This document shows positions 1-7,683 of a stretch of DNA of 41,182 nt, one piece after another (positions within the stretch are counted from its first letter, which is position 1; every line of letters starts with the position of its first letter). A program made the translations under genes and the position numbers. Source of the stretch: Kiritimatiellia bacterium. GTDB lineage: Bacteria > Verrucomicrobiota > Kiritimatiellia > RFP12 > UBA3636. The DNA lies in assembly GCA_017481725.1 (NCBI GenBank), contig JAFUOX010000041.1:1-41182 (forward strand), in the 5' to 3' direction. A model generated the notes under the pieces. It ran no database searches. It saw nothing but the letters and a program-made list of their open reading frames with translations, and was not told the origin of the DNA.

Positions 1-18
1 CATAATATATATGAGGGG

Positions 19-50
19 CGTAATGTGTCAAATAAAAAAGACACATTACG
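19..50. repeat. Perfect 11-bp inverted repeat (hairpin) upstream of the first gene
   Basis: The arms CGTAATGTGTC (19-29) and GACACATTACG (40-50) are perfect complements around a 10-nt A-rich loop. No T-run follows on either strand, so it is not a canonical terminator. It ends 37 bp before the ATG at 88 and could be an operator, a leader hairpin, or the 3' end of a unit outside the window. Confidence 0.6.
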
Positions 51-87
51 GTGGTAAATTAAAGCAATTGTTTTATGAAAGGAATTT

Positions 88-1116
88 ATGAGTTACGAAA
101 CTACAAAAAGAGCAATGGATGAAGTGACACAATATGCAATGCGCGATTTGGAAAATCCACTTTGTAAAGTGATAGTTGCAACAATGCCAGAAATAACTGA
201 ACAATTTTGTTTGAATCCACAAATTGTTTTGAGAAATTTTAATATGATTTTAGATGCAGCTTCAACTGTTCAGAAAATGCCACAAGAACAACAGTTAGCG
301 GCAAAAAAAATTATTTCTAATGCTATTGTGTTTTTTGTATATCAATTACAATGTAATCTAGAAATTGCAAAGAATGAGTGTAGAAAAACCAATACGGAAA
401 TCGTAAAGAAATTTATATCTGGTGCAATAGATATAGCTAAAGAAAGTGTTGAAGCATATTGTTTTCTAAAGGGGGGTAGCGATATCATAGATGTTTTAAA
501 AGGAATAAAATCACGAGATATACTTGATGAGTTAGATGCTCAACAACAGAATGAAATTAAAGGATTTTTTAGTAGATTATTTAGCGGAATAAAGGATGCA
601 ATTACGAATTTGTTTGACGTAATTGAAAATTATTATAAGATTGAAAGTCTAGAATCTAATTTTAAAGAGAGTATCGTTGCAATTATTGAAAAACTAGATC
701 GTCATTATATTCATATTGGTCAATCTACACTAATAGGTGAGATGATAATAGATTATTCTCAGTATATTAAAAAAAATGAAATGGAAATCGTTAATTCGTT
801 AGATGAAAACGAAGCGTTTGAAAATTCAGCTTCATGTCTTGTTTGTTTTTGTTTCTTTAATGGGTGGCTATTTATTTTAATTTCGTTAATTTCAGGCTTG
901 ATATCATGGCTTTTATTTAAATATGATTTTAATACAGGAGGTTGGATATTTGCCCTACCTGGAATTTTTATTGTAATTGTATCTAGTTGTAGTTTATTGT
1001 TTTCGATATATAGTCGCATAAAAATAAAACGCAGAAAAAGAGAATTAAGTGATATAATTCAAACAGAATTCAAAGAAAGAAGAAATATTGCCAATAGATA
1101 TCTTGGCCTTAAATAA
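88..1116 (+). CDS. Uncharacterised 342-aa protein with two C-terminal membrane segments
   Basis: I do not recognise a family. The first 245 or so residues are largely helical, soluble-looking and charged, with no signal peptide. Two hydrophobic segments follow, at about 250-276 and 287-310, separated by a short loop (around YDFNTGG). A strongly basic stretch (KIKRRKRE) comes right after the second, so both termini are probably cytoplasmic by the positive-inside rule. The start is supported by AGGA at 80-83, four bases before the ATG. A strong hairpin terminator lies just downstream, so it is probably monocistronic or the last gene of a unit. Base composition is AT-rich like the neighbouring kinase operon. 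A membrane-tethered helical sensor or effector is possible, but the sequence does not assign a function. Confidence 0.75.
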   Translation: MSYETTKRAMDEVTQYAMRDLENPLCKVIVATMPEITEQFCLNPQIVLRNFNMILDAASTVQKMPQEQQLAAKKIISNAIVFFVYQLQCNLEIAKNECRKTNTEIVKKFISGAIDIAKESVEAYCFLKGGSDIIDVLKGIKSRDILDELDAQQQNEIKGFFSRLFSGIKDAITNLFDVIENYYKIESLESNFKESIVAIIEKLDRHYIHIGQSTLIGEMIIDYSQYIKKNEMEIVNSLDENEAFENSASCLVCFCFFNGWLFILISLISGLISWLLFKYDFNTGGWIFALPGIFIVIVSSCSLLFSIYSRIKIKRRKRELSDIIQTEFKERRNIANRYLGLK

Positions 1117-1140
1117 TTTCATTATTATAAATAAAATTGT

Positions 1141-1190
1141 AACCTCATACTACACACATAAATTATGTGTGTAGTGTAAGGTTCTTGTTG
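1141..1190 (+). terminator. Long hairpin terminator after the 342-aa gene
   Basis: The inner arms CTACACACATA (1150-1160) and TATGTGTGTAG (1164-1174) pair perfectly around a 3-nt loop. AACCT (1141-1145) and AGGTT (1179-1183) extend the stem across a small internal loop. T-rich sequence follows, in keeping with Rho-independent termination 25 bp past the stop codon. Confidence 0.75.
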
Positions 1191-1193
1191 TTT

Positions 1194-1268
1194 ATGAAAC
1201 AAGGATGTATTGTTTTTGTAATTATTATTGGAATAATAATATTATATAACCTATTGTTTGGTGCTTAA
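1194..1268 (+). CDS. Possible 24-aa single-TM hydrophobic peptide
   Basis: ATG at 1194 opens a 24-codon frame, MKQGCIVFVIIIGIIILYNL and then LFGA. It is almost entirely one transmembrane helix, with a Lys near the N-terminus. It lies between two hairpin terminators. The only Shine-Dalgarno candidate, AAGG, is part of the upstream hairpin and 12 nt away. Small membrane proteins and type I toxins look like this, but AT-rich DNA yields such frames by chance, so support is weak. Confidence 0.25.
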   Translation: MKQGCIVFVIIIGIIILYNLLFGA

Positions 1269-1294
1269 TTATTTTTCATAAATTATTAAATCTG

Positions 1295-1333
1295 AAAACG
1301 GCAGTTGAATTTTAATGTTCTACTGCCGTTTTT
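1295..1333. terminator. Bidirectional terminator between convergent units
   Basis: AAAACGGCAGT (1295-1305) and ACTGCCGTTTT (1322-1332) form a perfect 11-bp stem with A and T tracts on either side. It can therefore terminate the plus-strand unit ending near 1116-1268 and the minus-strand FHA gene that stops at 1347. Confidence 0.85.
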
Positions 1334-1346
1334 ATGATAATTGCAT

Positions 1347-1796
1347 TTATAAAAATATGAAAATCGAATGGCCAGCTCGTATGCAATCACCTCTATGTAA
1401 GAGCTTGCTCTCTTGGATTTTTATGTCATTCACATAAGTGCCATTTCTCGATTCAAGATCCTCTATAATAGGAACACCATCTTCATTTACAACAATTTTA
1501 AAGTGGGATTTTGAAAGCCACTTGTCATCCGTTGAAATGTCTAAATCGTTTAATGATTTTGCTCTTCCTACTTGACATTGCTGATTGAAGGAAAACTCCT
1601 TTATAGTTTCCTCGTTCTTTGTTATATGACACAAAGCATAATGCCCAACCTCTTCTTCAATAATTTCCTTTGAGAGTTTTTTTTCGTTTACAAGCCTTGC
1701 TGTTTCTGCTAGTACATTAGATTTTAATTCTTCTGCTTCTACTAGCATTGTTACAGCAGCACCCTTTAAAATTTTATCTATGCTATTGATCTTCAT
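1347..1796 (-). CDS. FHA-domain protein
   Basis: This 149-aa cytoplasmic protein ends in a forkhead-associated domain (about residues 70-149), the fold that binds phosphothreonine peptides. The signature residues are present: G77-R78, S95-K-S-H98, and R117-N-G-T120 followed by VN. A closing L-x-x-G-D-x-I-x-x-G strand also matches. The first 60 residues are helical and charged and may link the FHA domain to a partner. The start overlaps the end of the sigma-factor gene by 14 bp and has a strong AAAGGAGGA at 1805-1813. This indicates translational coupling in a kinase, sigma, FHA operon. It probably reads phosphorylation by the upstream kinase; its ligand cannot be told from the sequence. Confidence 0.9.
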   Translation of the reverse strand: MKINSIDKILKGAAVTMLVEAEELKSNVLAETARLVNEKKLSKEIIEEEVGHYALCHITKNEETIKEFSFNQQCQVGRAKSLNDLDISTDDKWLSKSHFKIVVNEDGVPIIEDLESRNGTYVNDIKIQESKLLHRGDCIRAGHSIFIFL

Positions 1797-2493
1797 TTTT
1801 AGAGTCCTCCTTTAGCATTGTCTCTAGCAAATCTAAAAGATTATTGTTTTTTGCCATAATAATTTCTTGTCGTTGATAAATTGCATCTAATATTCTTTTT
1901 TTTATTTGATAGATGTTGTTTGTCGTTTTACCATATTGCTCTGCTAGCTCTTCAACAGTCGCTTGCTCAGAAACAAGCTTAAGAAAAATCGTCTTAGTTT
2001 CCTCTGAAAATTTGCCAGAAGAAAAAACACGCTCCATAATAAGTTTAAATAAGGCTTCAACAACTTCTTGGTTCTCTTTTTCAAAGGATGCTGCTTTATA
2101 ATAATCAACCGCATCTAACTGTTTTTCTACAGCGTCATTATCAACATGCTTACGATACTTTTCTGTTGCTTGCTCGTTGAATTTCATGGCCCTGTTAAAA
2201 ACAGTTTTATAAAGATATGATTTGAAATGTCCCTTAGTTTTGTCATATTCAAACGTTGGAAAATTTTTAACTAATACAATAAAAACCTCCTGTACAATGT
2301 CATCAAAATAATCCTCATTGATAATAAAATTATTTTTAGCATTTATATTTCTTAGAATATATTTGAAATAAGGAGTATAAATACGTACAAACTCCTGCCA
2401 TCTCAATGAGTCAGGATTATTTTTCAAATCTCTTAACAAGGAGGTTGAAGTTTCTAGTTCCGATGGTTTGTTTTGAAAATTATTTTCCTTCAT
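1783..2493 (-). CDS. ECF-type RNA polymerase sigma factor
   Basis: This 236-aa protein has region 2 at about residues 60-115, with the DDIVQEVFIVLVKNFPTF core-binding helix and a Y-K-T-V-F-N-R -10-recognition segment. Region 4 lies at about 165-205, where VEELAEQYGKTTNNIYQIKK forms the helix-turn-helix. There is no region 1 or 3, as expected for an ECF (sigma-70 family) factor. A basic and then acidic tail extends about 30 residues past region 4, longer than usual. It lies 81 bp downstream of the Ser/Thr kinase and overlaps the FHA gene. There is no anti-sigma gene next to it, so control by the kinase is the likely mode, as in kinase-linked ECF groups of Planctomycetes and relatives. Start supported by AAGGAAT upstream. 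Confidence 0.92.
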   Translation of the reverse strand: MKENNFQNKPSELETSTSLLRDLKNNPDSLRWQEFVRIYTPYFKYILRNINAKNNFIINEDYFDDIVQEVFIVLVKNFPTFEYDKTKGHFKSYLYKTVFNRAMKFNEQATEKYRKHVDNDAVEKQLDAVDYYKAASFEKENQEVVEALFKLIMERVFSSGKFSEETKTIFLKLVSEQATVEELAEQYGKTTNNIYQIKKRILDAIYQRQEIIMAKNNNLLDLLETMLKEDSKNEDQ

Positions 2494-2574
2494 ATACTAT
2501 TATTCCTTATTAAATATAAAAATCTTATGGATAAATTTAATTTTTAGAAAGATAATCTTTTCATATGAAAAGAA

Positions 2575-4395
2575 TTAATTTTTTTCTTCAATGTAGTTCT
2601 CTGGTATTCTAATATTAGGGAATGCTGTTTTTCTAAGAATAGGAGTTCCCTTAATTTCAAATGGATAATTTAAATTTTTTAAATCCTCAGGAGTAGCTTC
2701 CTTTATTGTTAAATTAGTAGGTAGAGGATTTTCTCTCCCCATAAAAATACTAGCTCCATGTATTCTATTGTCATCACCAAATCTCTCTCCATATAAATAT
2801 AATGTTGCTGACTCACCATTGCAAATAATTTTAGACCTAAAACTCAACACTTCGTAAAGCTGGTATTTATATGCATTTATTAGGCCGCCATTTTCAGTGA
2901 TTTCTACTGTGCAATTTTCTAATGTGCCATGGAGATTTTCAAAGGACAAATATCTAAATATTTCTACAAAAGGTATCTCCTTTTGGTCGTACTCATTTAA
3001 AATTTTTGTACGTAATTTTTCTGGTGTAATCTCATTCCTTATGTGTTCTTCTATTTGAGACATAGGAATGCTTGTTAGATGAATTGTAAGAGTTCCTCCA
3101 TCAAAAATTATTGTATCATAATACGCATCTAAATATTCAACATTATCACATAGATAATTTTTGTCCTTTGTGATATGTAATACATTTGTTCCCTCAGGAA
3201 GCCTATCCGTTTTAGAAAGAATTTCATTGTAATATTCAATTTCTTCATCATAGAACTGAATCGTATTTTCAATAATTTCATCAATCTTTTTATCTAATTT
3301 ATCTTCCTCCTGCATAGGTGTGTATATATATTCTACACCCAATCCAACAAGCAAAAATAAGGGTAATAAAATCAAGCAATATTTAAATCTCTTTATGCTT
3401 CCTTTTATCTTTTGCCAAAACGTCCTTTTATTTATCTTTTTCTCTATTTGAGAGATAATAGAATAAATCTGTTTTGAATCTATGAGTCTTTTACTTGGAT
3501 TCTTTTCTAATAGACCATTAAATAGCTTATTCCAAAGTAATGTTGTCTTTTTTGATAACGAGCTTTCAATAGGAAGAGATTTAGATATTGTTGAAGGGAA
3601 TCCTCCTGTAAGTGTCTTATATAGTAATAAGCCAAAACTATAATAATCTGTCGCAGGAGTAAGCTCAATATTTCCATCAATTTGCTCTGGAGAAGCATAT
3701 GTCGGAGTTCCTGGATGTAGCCCCGGCTCAGTAGTGTTTGGCCGCGTGAACATATACCCCTTTTCAACCTTGGCTATACCAAAATCGGTTAGATAAATAT
3801 TTCCATCTTTATCGAAAAGTAAATTATCAGGCTTTATATCTCTATGCAATATTTGTGGCTTGTTATTATGAATTGTTTCCAAAACGGAAACAATTGCACG
3901 TGCTATTTTACAAACAGTTTCTTCAGATAATGTTTTATTACCACATAAAATCTTTTCTAAAGAAAGATTTGTTAATTGAATTTCTCTTGTTGCTTCTAAA
4001 TTACTATGTATAGGAAGTCCACATTTAAGTAAGGAGCACACATTAGAAATTTCATCATTGGTTAATAGAATAGCATCTGTTACAAAATATGAGAGACCAA
4101 ATTCTTCAATTTTTCCAAATCGTTTTGCTGACAAAATGTTTTTGTGCTTAATAGTAGCCATCAAACGTGCTTCTTGAAGAAAACGTGCCTGTAAGTTGGT
4201 TTCTCGCTCATCACTTCTACTAGAGTACAAAATCTTGATAGCAACATGACTTAATAGATTGATATCTAAGGCAAGGTATACACATCCCATGCCACCCATT
4301 CCTATAATGGAAAGTAATTTATATGTATTATCTATAATATAACCTAGCGGTAAAGGTATTGTTTTGTCTGTAGTGTCTACTAGTGTCGTATCCAT
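2575..4395 (-). CDS. Membrane-anchored Ser/Thr protein kinase (PknB-like)
   Basis: This 606-aa protein has a complete Hanks-type kinase domain at about residues 20-320. Visible elements are the glycine loop I31-G-M-G-G-M-G37, the ATP lysine K54 (VAIK), the helix-C E75, catalytic H184-R-D-I-K-P-D-N191, the metal-binding D204-F-G and S-P-E-Q at 235-238. The domain carries an insert of about 40 residues (near 112-155) before the catalytic loop. A basic linker leads to one transmembrane helix (about 338-358). A roughly 245-residue C-terminal domain follows, presumably periplasmic, that I do not recognise. It is the first gene of the kinase-sigma-FHA operon and presumably the input sensor. AGGTG precedes the ATG. 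No PASTA repeats are present. Confidence 0.93.
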   Translation of the reverse strand: MDTTLVDTTDKTIPLPLGYIIDNTYKLLSIIGMGGMGCVYLALDINLLSHVAIKILYSSRSDERETNLQARFLQEARLMATIKHKNILSAKRFGKIEEFGLSYFVTDAILLTNDEISNVCSLLKCGLPIHSNLEATREIQLTNLSLEKILCGNKTLSEETVCKIARAIVSVLETIHNNKPQILHRDIKPDNLLFDKDGNIYLTDFGIAKVEKGYMFTRPNTTEPGLHPGTPTYASPEQIDGNIELTPATDYYSFGLLLYKTLTGGFPSTISKSLPIESSLSKKTTLLWNKLFNGLLEKNPSKRLIDSKQIYSIISQIEKKINKRTFWQKIKGSIKRFKYCLILLPLFLLVGLGVEYIYTPMQEEDKLDKKIDEIIENTIQFYDEEIEYYNEILSKTDRLPEGTNVLHITKDKNYLCDNVEYLDAYYDTIIFDGGTLTIHLTSIPMSQIEEHIRNEITPEKLRTKILNEYDQKEIPFVEIFRYLSFENLHGTLENCTVEITENGGLINAYKYQLYEVLSFRSKIICNGESATLYLYGERFGDDNRIHGASIFMGRENPLPTNLTIKEATPEDLKNLNYPFEIKGTPILRKTAFPNIRIPENYIEEKN

Positions 4396-4568
4396 AATTT
4401 CACCTGATTTACTTTTGAACCATATAATATGTTATTTTATGTAAAGAATAAAGTACAATATTCTAAATTAATTTATGTGATTAAGTTATTTACCCGTAAA
4501 GACTAGCTCTTTAAACTATTACACTAGCCAGTCGTTCTACCAAACTCTATAATTTAGATTGCTAATTG

Positions 4569-4598
4569 TTGATAAAGTTATTTGGTTTTTGATACAAT
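4569..4598 (+). promoter_or_regulatory. Candidate sigma-70-type promoter for the LUD gene
   Basis: TTGATA at 4569-4574 and TACAAT at 4593-4598 are separated by 18 bp. The predicted transcription start is about 20 nt before the AGGAG (4624-4628) of the LUD gene. The rest of 4396-4634 is AT-rich divergent intergenic DNA in which I see no gene. Confidence 0.5.
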
Positions 4599-4634
4599 AG
4601 AGAAAAATAGTTCGATAACAAATAGGAGAATTTT

Positions 4635-5291
4635 ATGACAGAGAAAACAAAAGAGCTTAATAATTGGCTTGGCGAGAAGCTTTGCAAAAAGGTAGTTGCT
4701 GCCCTTAATAACAATCGCTTTAAGGCAGAATATTGCGCAAATGCAGAGGAAGCAAAGAAGCGTGCCCTTGAAATTGCTGCTGGAGCAACAACAGTTGGCT
4801 TTGGTGGCTCGCGCACAATTACAGATTTGGAAATCGCTGAGGCTTTGACTTCCAATGGAGCAACGATTCTTAATCATGGTAATCCAGAGCTTTCTCCAGA
4901 GGAGAAGATGGCTCTCATGAAGCAGCAGCAAACCTGCTCTGTTTTCTTCTCTAGTGCAAATGCAATTACACTAGACGGAGTTATTGTAAATATTGATGGA
5001 GTAGGTAACCGCGTTTCAGCAATGATTTTTGGCCCAGAAAAGGTAATTATTGTTGCGGGACGCAATAAGCTTGTCAATGGCGATATTTGTGATGCAATTA
5101 AGCGAGTAAAGGATTTTGCTTGTGCACCAAATACCTTCCGCCTTGGCAAAAAGACACCTTGTGCAGAAACTGGCATTTGTGTTAATTGTAATTCTCCAGA
5201 ACGTATTTGCAATGTAACCACAATCCTTGAAAAGTGCCCTCGCCTGACAGACATTTATGTCCTAGTCGTTAACGAGGACATGGGCTTTTAA
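4635..5291 (+). CDS. LUD-domain (LutC/YkgG-like) protein with C-terminal cysteine cluster
   Basis: This 218-aa protein matches the LUD (DUF162) fold: N-terminal helices, GATTVGFGGSRTI with its glycine-rich turn, then G-N-P-E-L and an ITLDGVIVNIDGVGNRVSAM segment with a conserved Asp and Gly. Family members include LutC of lactate utilisation, but here no lutA or lutB homologue is adjacent. Single-gene LUD proteins of this type are common in anaerobes and lack a proven role. Near the end, C176, C182, C185 and C192 form a CX5CX2CX6C cluster that could bind a metal or an Fe-S centre. AGGAG at 4624-4628 supports the start. No signal peptide, so cytoplasmic. Confidence 0.85.
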   Translation: MTEKTKELNNWLGEKLCKKVVAALNNNRFKAEYCANAEEAKKRALEIAAGATTVGFGGSRTITDLEIAEALTSNGATILNHGNPELSPEEKMALMKQQQTCSVFFSSANAITLDGVIVNIDGVGNRVSAMIFGPEKVIIVAGRNKLVNGDICDAIKRVKDFACAPNTFRLGKKTPCAETGICVNCNSPERICNVTTILEKCPRLTDIYVLVVNEDMGF

Positions 5292-5301
5292 TTTATCGAA
5301 T

Positions 5302-5412
5302 CCTTTACCTTAAAAATATTGGAGAGGTGGGCATATTAAAATATCTTTACCTTAAAAAATATCGGAGAGGTGGGCATATTAAAATATCTTTACCTTAAAA
5401 AATATCGGAGAA
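5302..5412 (+). repeat. Three tandem 42-43-bp repeats, each carrying a Shine-Dalgarno-like core
   Basis: Near-identical units start at about 5302, 5345 and 5388. Each has CTTTACCTTAAAAA and then a GGAGAGGTGG-like core (GGAGAAGTGG in the last). They lie between the LUD stop and the GH43 start. The third unit runs into the hairpin at 5413-5428. Confidence 0.85.
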
Positions 5413-5428
5413 GTGGGCTTTAGCCCAC
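5413..5428 (+). promoter_or_regulatory. Hairpin immediately before the GH43 start codon
   Basis: GTGGGC (5413-5418) and GCCCAC (5423-5428) pair across a TTTA tetraloop. A run of A, not T, follows, so this is not a terminator for the plus strand. It sits between the last GGAG-containing repeat and the ATG at 5439. The stem may occlude the ribosome site or bring it nearer the start. Confidence 0.5.
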
Positions 5429-5438
5429 AAAAAAAACC

Positions 5439-6296
5439 ATGCAAACATTTTCCACAATCAACATCCGTGATCCATTCATTCTCCCTCATAATGGAAAGTA
5501 TTATCTTTATGGCACCCGTGCAGCAATATCATGGAATAAATTTGCTGCACCAGGGAATGGCTTTGATGTATATGTGAGTGAAGACCTCAACACTTGGAGT
5601 GATGCTCATGAGGTATTTACCCCTTCATCTAACTTTTGGGGTAAATATAATTTTTGGGCTCCTGAGGTGCATTTCTTCAATGGCAAATTCTATATGTTTG
5701 CTTCCTTTAAGGCAGAAGATAAGTGCCGCGGAACAGCCATCCTAGAAAGTGATTCTCCTTTAGGACCATTCGAACCACTTACAGATGGTGCTGTAACGCC
5801 TGCAGATTGGGAATGTCTAGACGGAACACTCTATGTAGAAAACGATGTTCCTTATATTGTTTTTTGTCATGAATGGCTACAAATAGGTGCTGGAACAGTT
5901 TGTGCACAGGAGCTTAGCAAGGATCTTCGAAATTCAGTAGGAGAGCCTTGGGTGCTTTGGTCTGCCGATACTCCTTCTTGGCGATGCGATATGAATGGGA
6001 AAGGTGCTTTTGTAACTGACGGTCCATTCCTTTTTAGGCGTAACAACACCCTTTGCTGCATTTGGTCAAGCTTCTCAAAGAATGAATATGTTGAAGCAAT
6101 CGCATTTTCTGATAATGGCAGTATTTCCGGCAAATGGATAATAGGAGAAAAGCTTCTTCTTGATTCTAATGGTGGTCATGGAATGCTGTTTGATACATTT
6201 GAAGGAGAGCAAATGTTTATTTGTCATTCTCCAAATAAAACTCCAGAAGAGCGACCAAAGCTAATACCAGCCAAGCAGTTATTTGATAAAATTTAG
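5439..6296 (+). CDS. GH43-like five-bladed beta-propeller glycosidase
   Basis: This 285-aa protein has no signal peptide and so would act on internalised oligosaccharides. Glycoside hydrolase family 43 hallmarks appear in order: N-I-R-D11-P-F-I (the usual catalytic-base Asp), W73-A-P-E-V, a D-G-T-L-Y segment near residue 129 (pKa-tuning Asp position), an E in VFCHEW, then TDGPFLF and GGHGMLF near the end. It is close to the minimal propeller length, with no accessory beta-sandwich. Family members cleave arabinose- or xylose-containing glycans; substrate cannot be assigned here. The hemW start follows 13 bp after its stop. Its leader is unusual (tandem repeats and a hairpin), and no ordinary Shine-Dalgarno lies at normal spacing from the ATG. 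Confidence 0.88.
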   Translation: MQTFSTINIRDPFILPHNGKYYLYGTRAAISWNKFAAPGNGFDVYVSEDLNTWSDAHEVFTPSSNFWGKYNFWAPEVHFFNGKFYMFASFKAEDKCRGTAILESDSPLGPFEPLTDGAVTPADWECLDGTLYVENDVPYIVFCHEWLQIGAGTVCAQELSKDLRNSVGEPWVLWSADTPSWRCDMNGKGAFVTDGPFLFRRNNTLCCIWSSFSKNEYVEAIAFSDNGSISGKWIIGEKLLLDSNGGHGMLFDTFEGEQMFICHSPNKTPEERPKLIPAKQLFDKI

Positions 6297-6309
6297 CTAT
6301 TAATATTTG

Positions 6310-7380
6310 ATGAATATTTATTTTCATATTCCGTATTGCAAATCTAAATGTAAATATTGTGCATTTTACTCTGAGACACTGCCACCACCGGCAGAGTATG
6401 TTGAGTATATGCTTCAGGAAATGAAAGAAATTTTATCTAAAACAGTTGAGCCAGTAAGCACGGTTTATATTGGAGGGGGTACGCCTTCGGCGTTATCCCC
6501 TCAACAATTGCGGCAGCTTGTTTCTACAATTGTGGCGGAGTGTGTTCCTGAAGAATTTTCGATAGAGGTAAATCCCGCAGATATCACACAAGAGTTATTA
6601 GAAGCATTGCAAGGGGTCACACGCATTAGCATTGGAGCTCAAAGCTTTGATGATGAAATTTTGCAATTTCTTGGTCGCCGCCACACAAAGGCTGATATTT
6701 GTCATGCGGTTGAGCTTGTTAAAACAGCTGGCTTTAGCAATTTTGGGCTAGATTTGATTGCTGCAATTCCTAGTATGACGCAAGAATGCTGGGAAAAAAC
6801 ATTGGATGCAGCTGTGGAATTGTCTCCACGCCATATATCTATATATAATTTGTCAATAGAAGAGGGGACGCCTTTTTTTAGGAGTGGTCTTATGCCAATT
6901 TCAGATGATGAGGCCATGGAGCAGCTTGCATTGGCTCAATCGCGTCTAAATGTGGCAGGGTATGGGCGCTACGAAATATCTAATTATGCCCAATCAGGTT
7001 ATGAGTGCAAGCACAATCTTGCTGTGTGGCACGGAGAGGATTATTTTGGAATTGGTGCTGGTGCTCATTCTAGAGTTGGGCAGAGCCGTATTCATAATTT
7101 AGACAATTGGCACAATTGGCTTGCTGCTAAGCAGGCAGGCACCACTATTCCTCAAAATGTTGAGTATTTGACAGAAGAGGAAGATTCTCGTGAACGAACA
7201 TTTACGCAATGGCGCCTTTTAAATGAGGGTGTAACCTTTATCTCTAATGCACCAGAAAAACAAGCTTTATTAAAAACTCTTCTAGAACAAGATATAATTC
7301 ACGAGCTAAAACCGCACACCTACGCCTTAACCATGCGTGGTACAGAAATCGCAGATTCTATTATCTCTGCATTTATGTAG
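6310..7380 (+). CDS. hemW: HemW-like radical SAM protein (heme chaperone, HemN-related)
   Basis: The N-terminus carries the radical SAM cluster motif C10-x3-C14-x2-C17 (YCKSKCKYC). GGGTPSAL follows, then ISIGAQSFDDEIL with LGRRH, and LIAAIPSM, all typical of the HemN/HemW family. At 356 aa it has HemW length rather than that of HemN (about 450 aa). The motif ends CAF instead of the second CxC cysteine of true coproporphyrinogen dehydrogenases. HemW binds heme and delivers it to apoproteins; many annotations call it oxygen-independent coproporphyrinogen oxidase. I chose the ATG at 6310 over an in-frame TTG at 6307. The ribosome site is weak, and the short gap to the GH43 gene suggests coupling. 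Confidence 0.92.
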   Translation: MNIYFHIPYCKSKCKYCAFYSETLPPPAEYVEYMLQEMKEILSKTVEPVSTVYIGGGTPSALSPQQLRQLVSTIVAECVPEEFSIEVNPADITQELLEALQGVTRISIGAQSFDDEILQFLGRRHTKADICHAVELVKTAGFSNFGLDLIAAIPSMTQECWEKTLDAAVELSPRHISIYNLSIEEGTPFFRSGLMPISDDEAMEQLALAQSRLNVAGYGRYEISNYAQSGYECKHNLAVWHGEDYFGIGAGAHSRVGQSRIHNLDNWHNWLAAKQAGTTIPQNVEYLTEEEDSRERTFTQWRLLNEGVTFISNAPEKQALLKTLLEQDIIHELKPHTYALTMRGTEIADSIISAFM

Positions 7381-7683
7381 CTCATCTTTTTTTACCTAAA
7401 TACTAAATTTGGCAAAATACCAATGCGATGCACAAGCATTAGCCATAATCACATGCCTCACAGCACTAATTTGCCATGCTCAATATATTTATTTTTTTTA
7501 ATGGTCTTTATATAAAATGAGCCTCATTTGTAAATTTAAAATAAAATAAATAAATTATTGCAAATAAATAAGTTACAACAAATATATTGTTTTGATATAA
7601 AAGATTTTGCTTGCATAGGAATTTTTTTTGTGTTAATTATTGTATCTAATTTTTTGAGCTGATTATTAACATGGAGAGTAACT
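7381..7683. other. AT-rich intergenic region between hemW and dprA
   Basis: About 300 bp of very AT-rich DNA. I see no gene, no strong hairpin and no convincing promoter pair. The dprA ribosome site GGAGAG lies at its right end (from 7673). Confidence 0.6.

Noticed and set aside
4500..4560. tRNA-like stretch on the minus strand (TTTGGTAGAACGACTGG resembles a D-arm, and an ACTGGCT/AGCTAGT stem is present)
   Set aside because: No T-arm GGTTC-like motif, no proper anticodon stem and no acceptor pairing could be drawn; at most a relic or chance.
4562..4931. Minus-strand frames opposite the LUD gene
   Set aside because: They lie antisense to a clear family gene and have no ribosome sites or recognisable domains.
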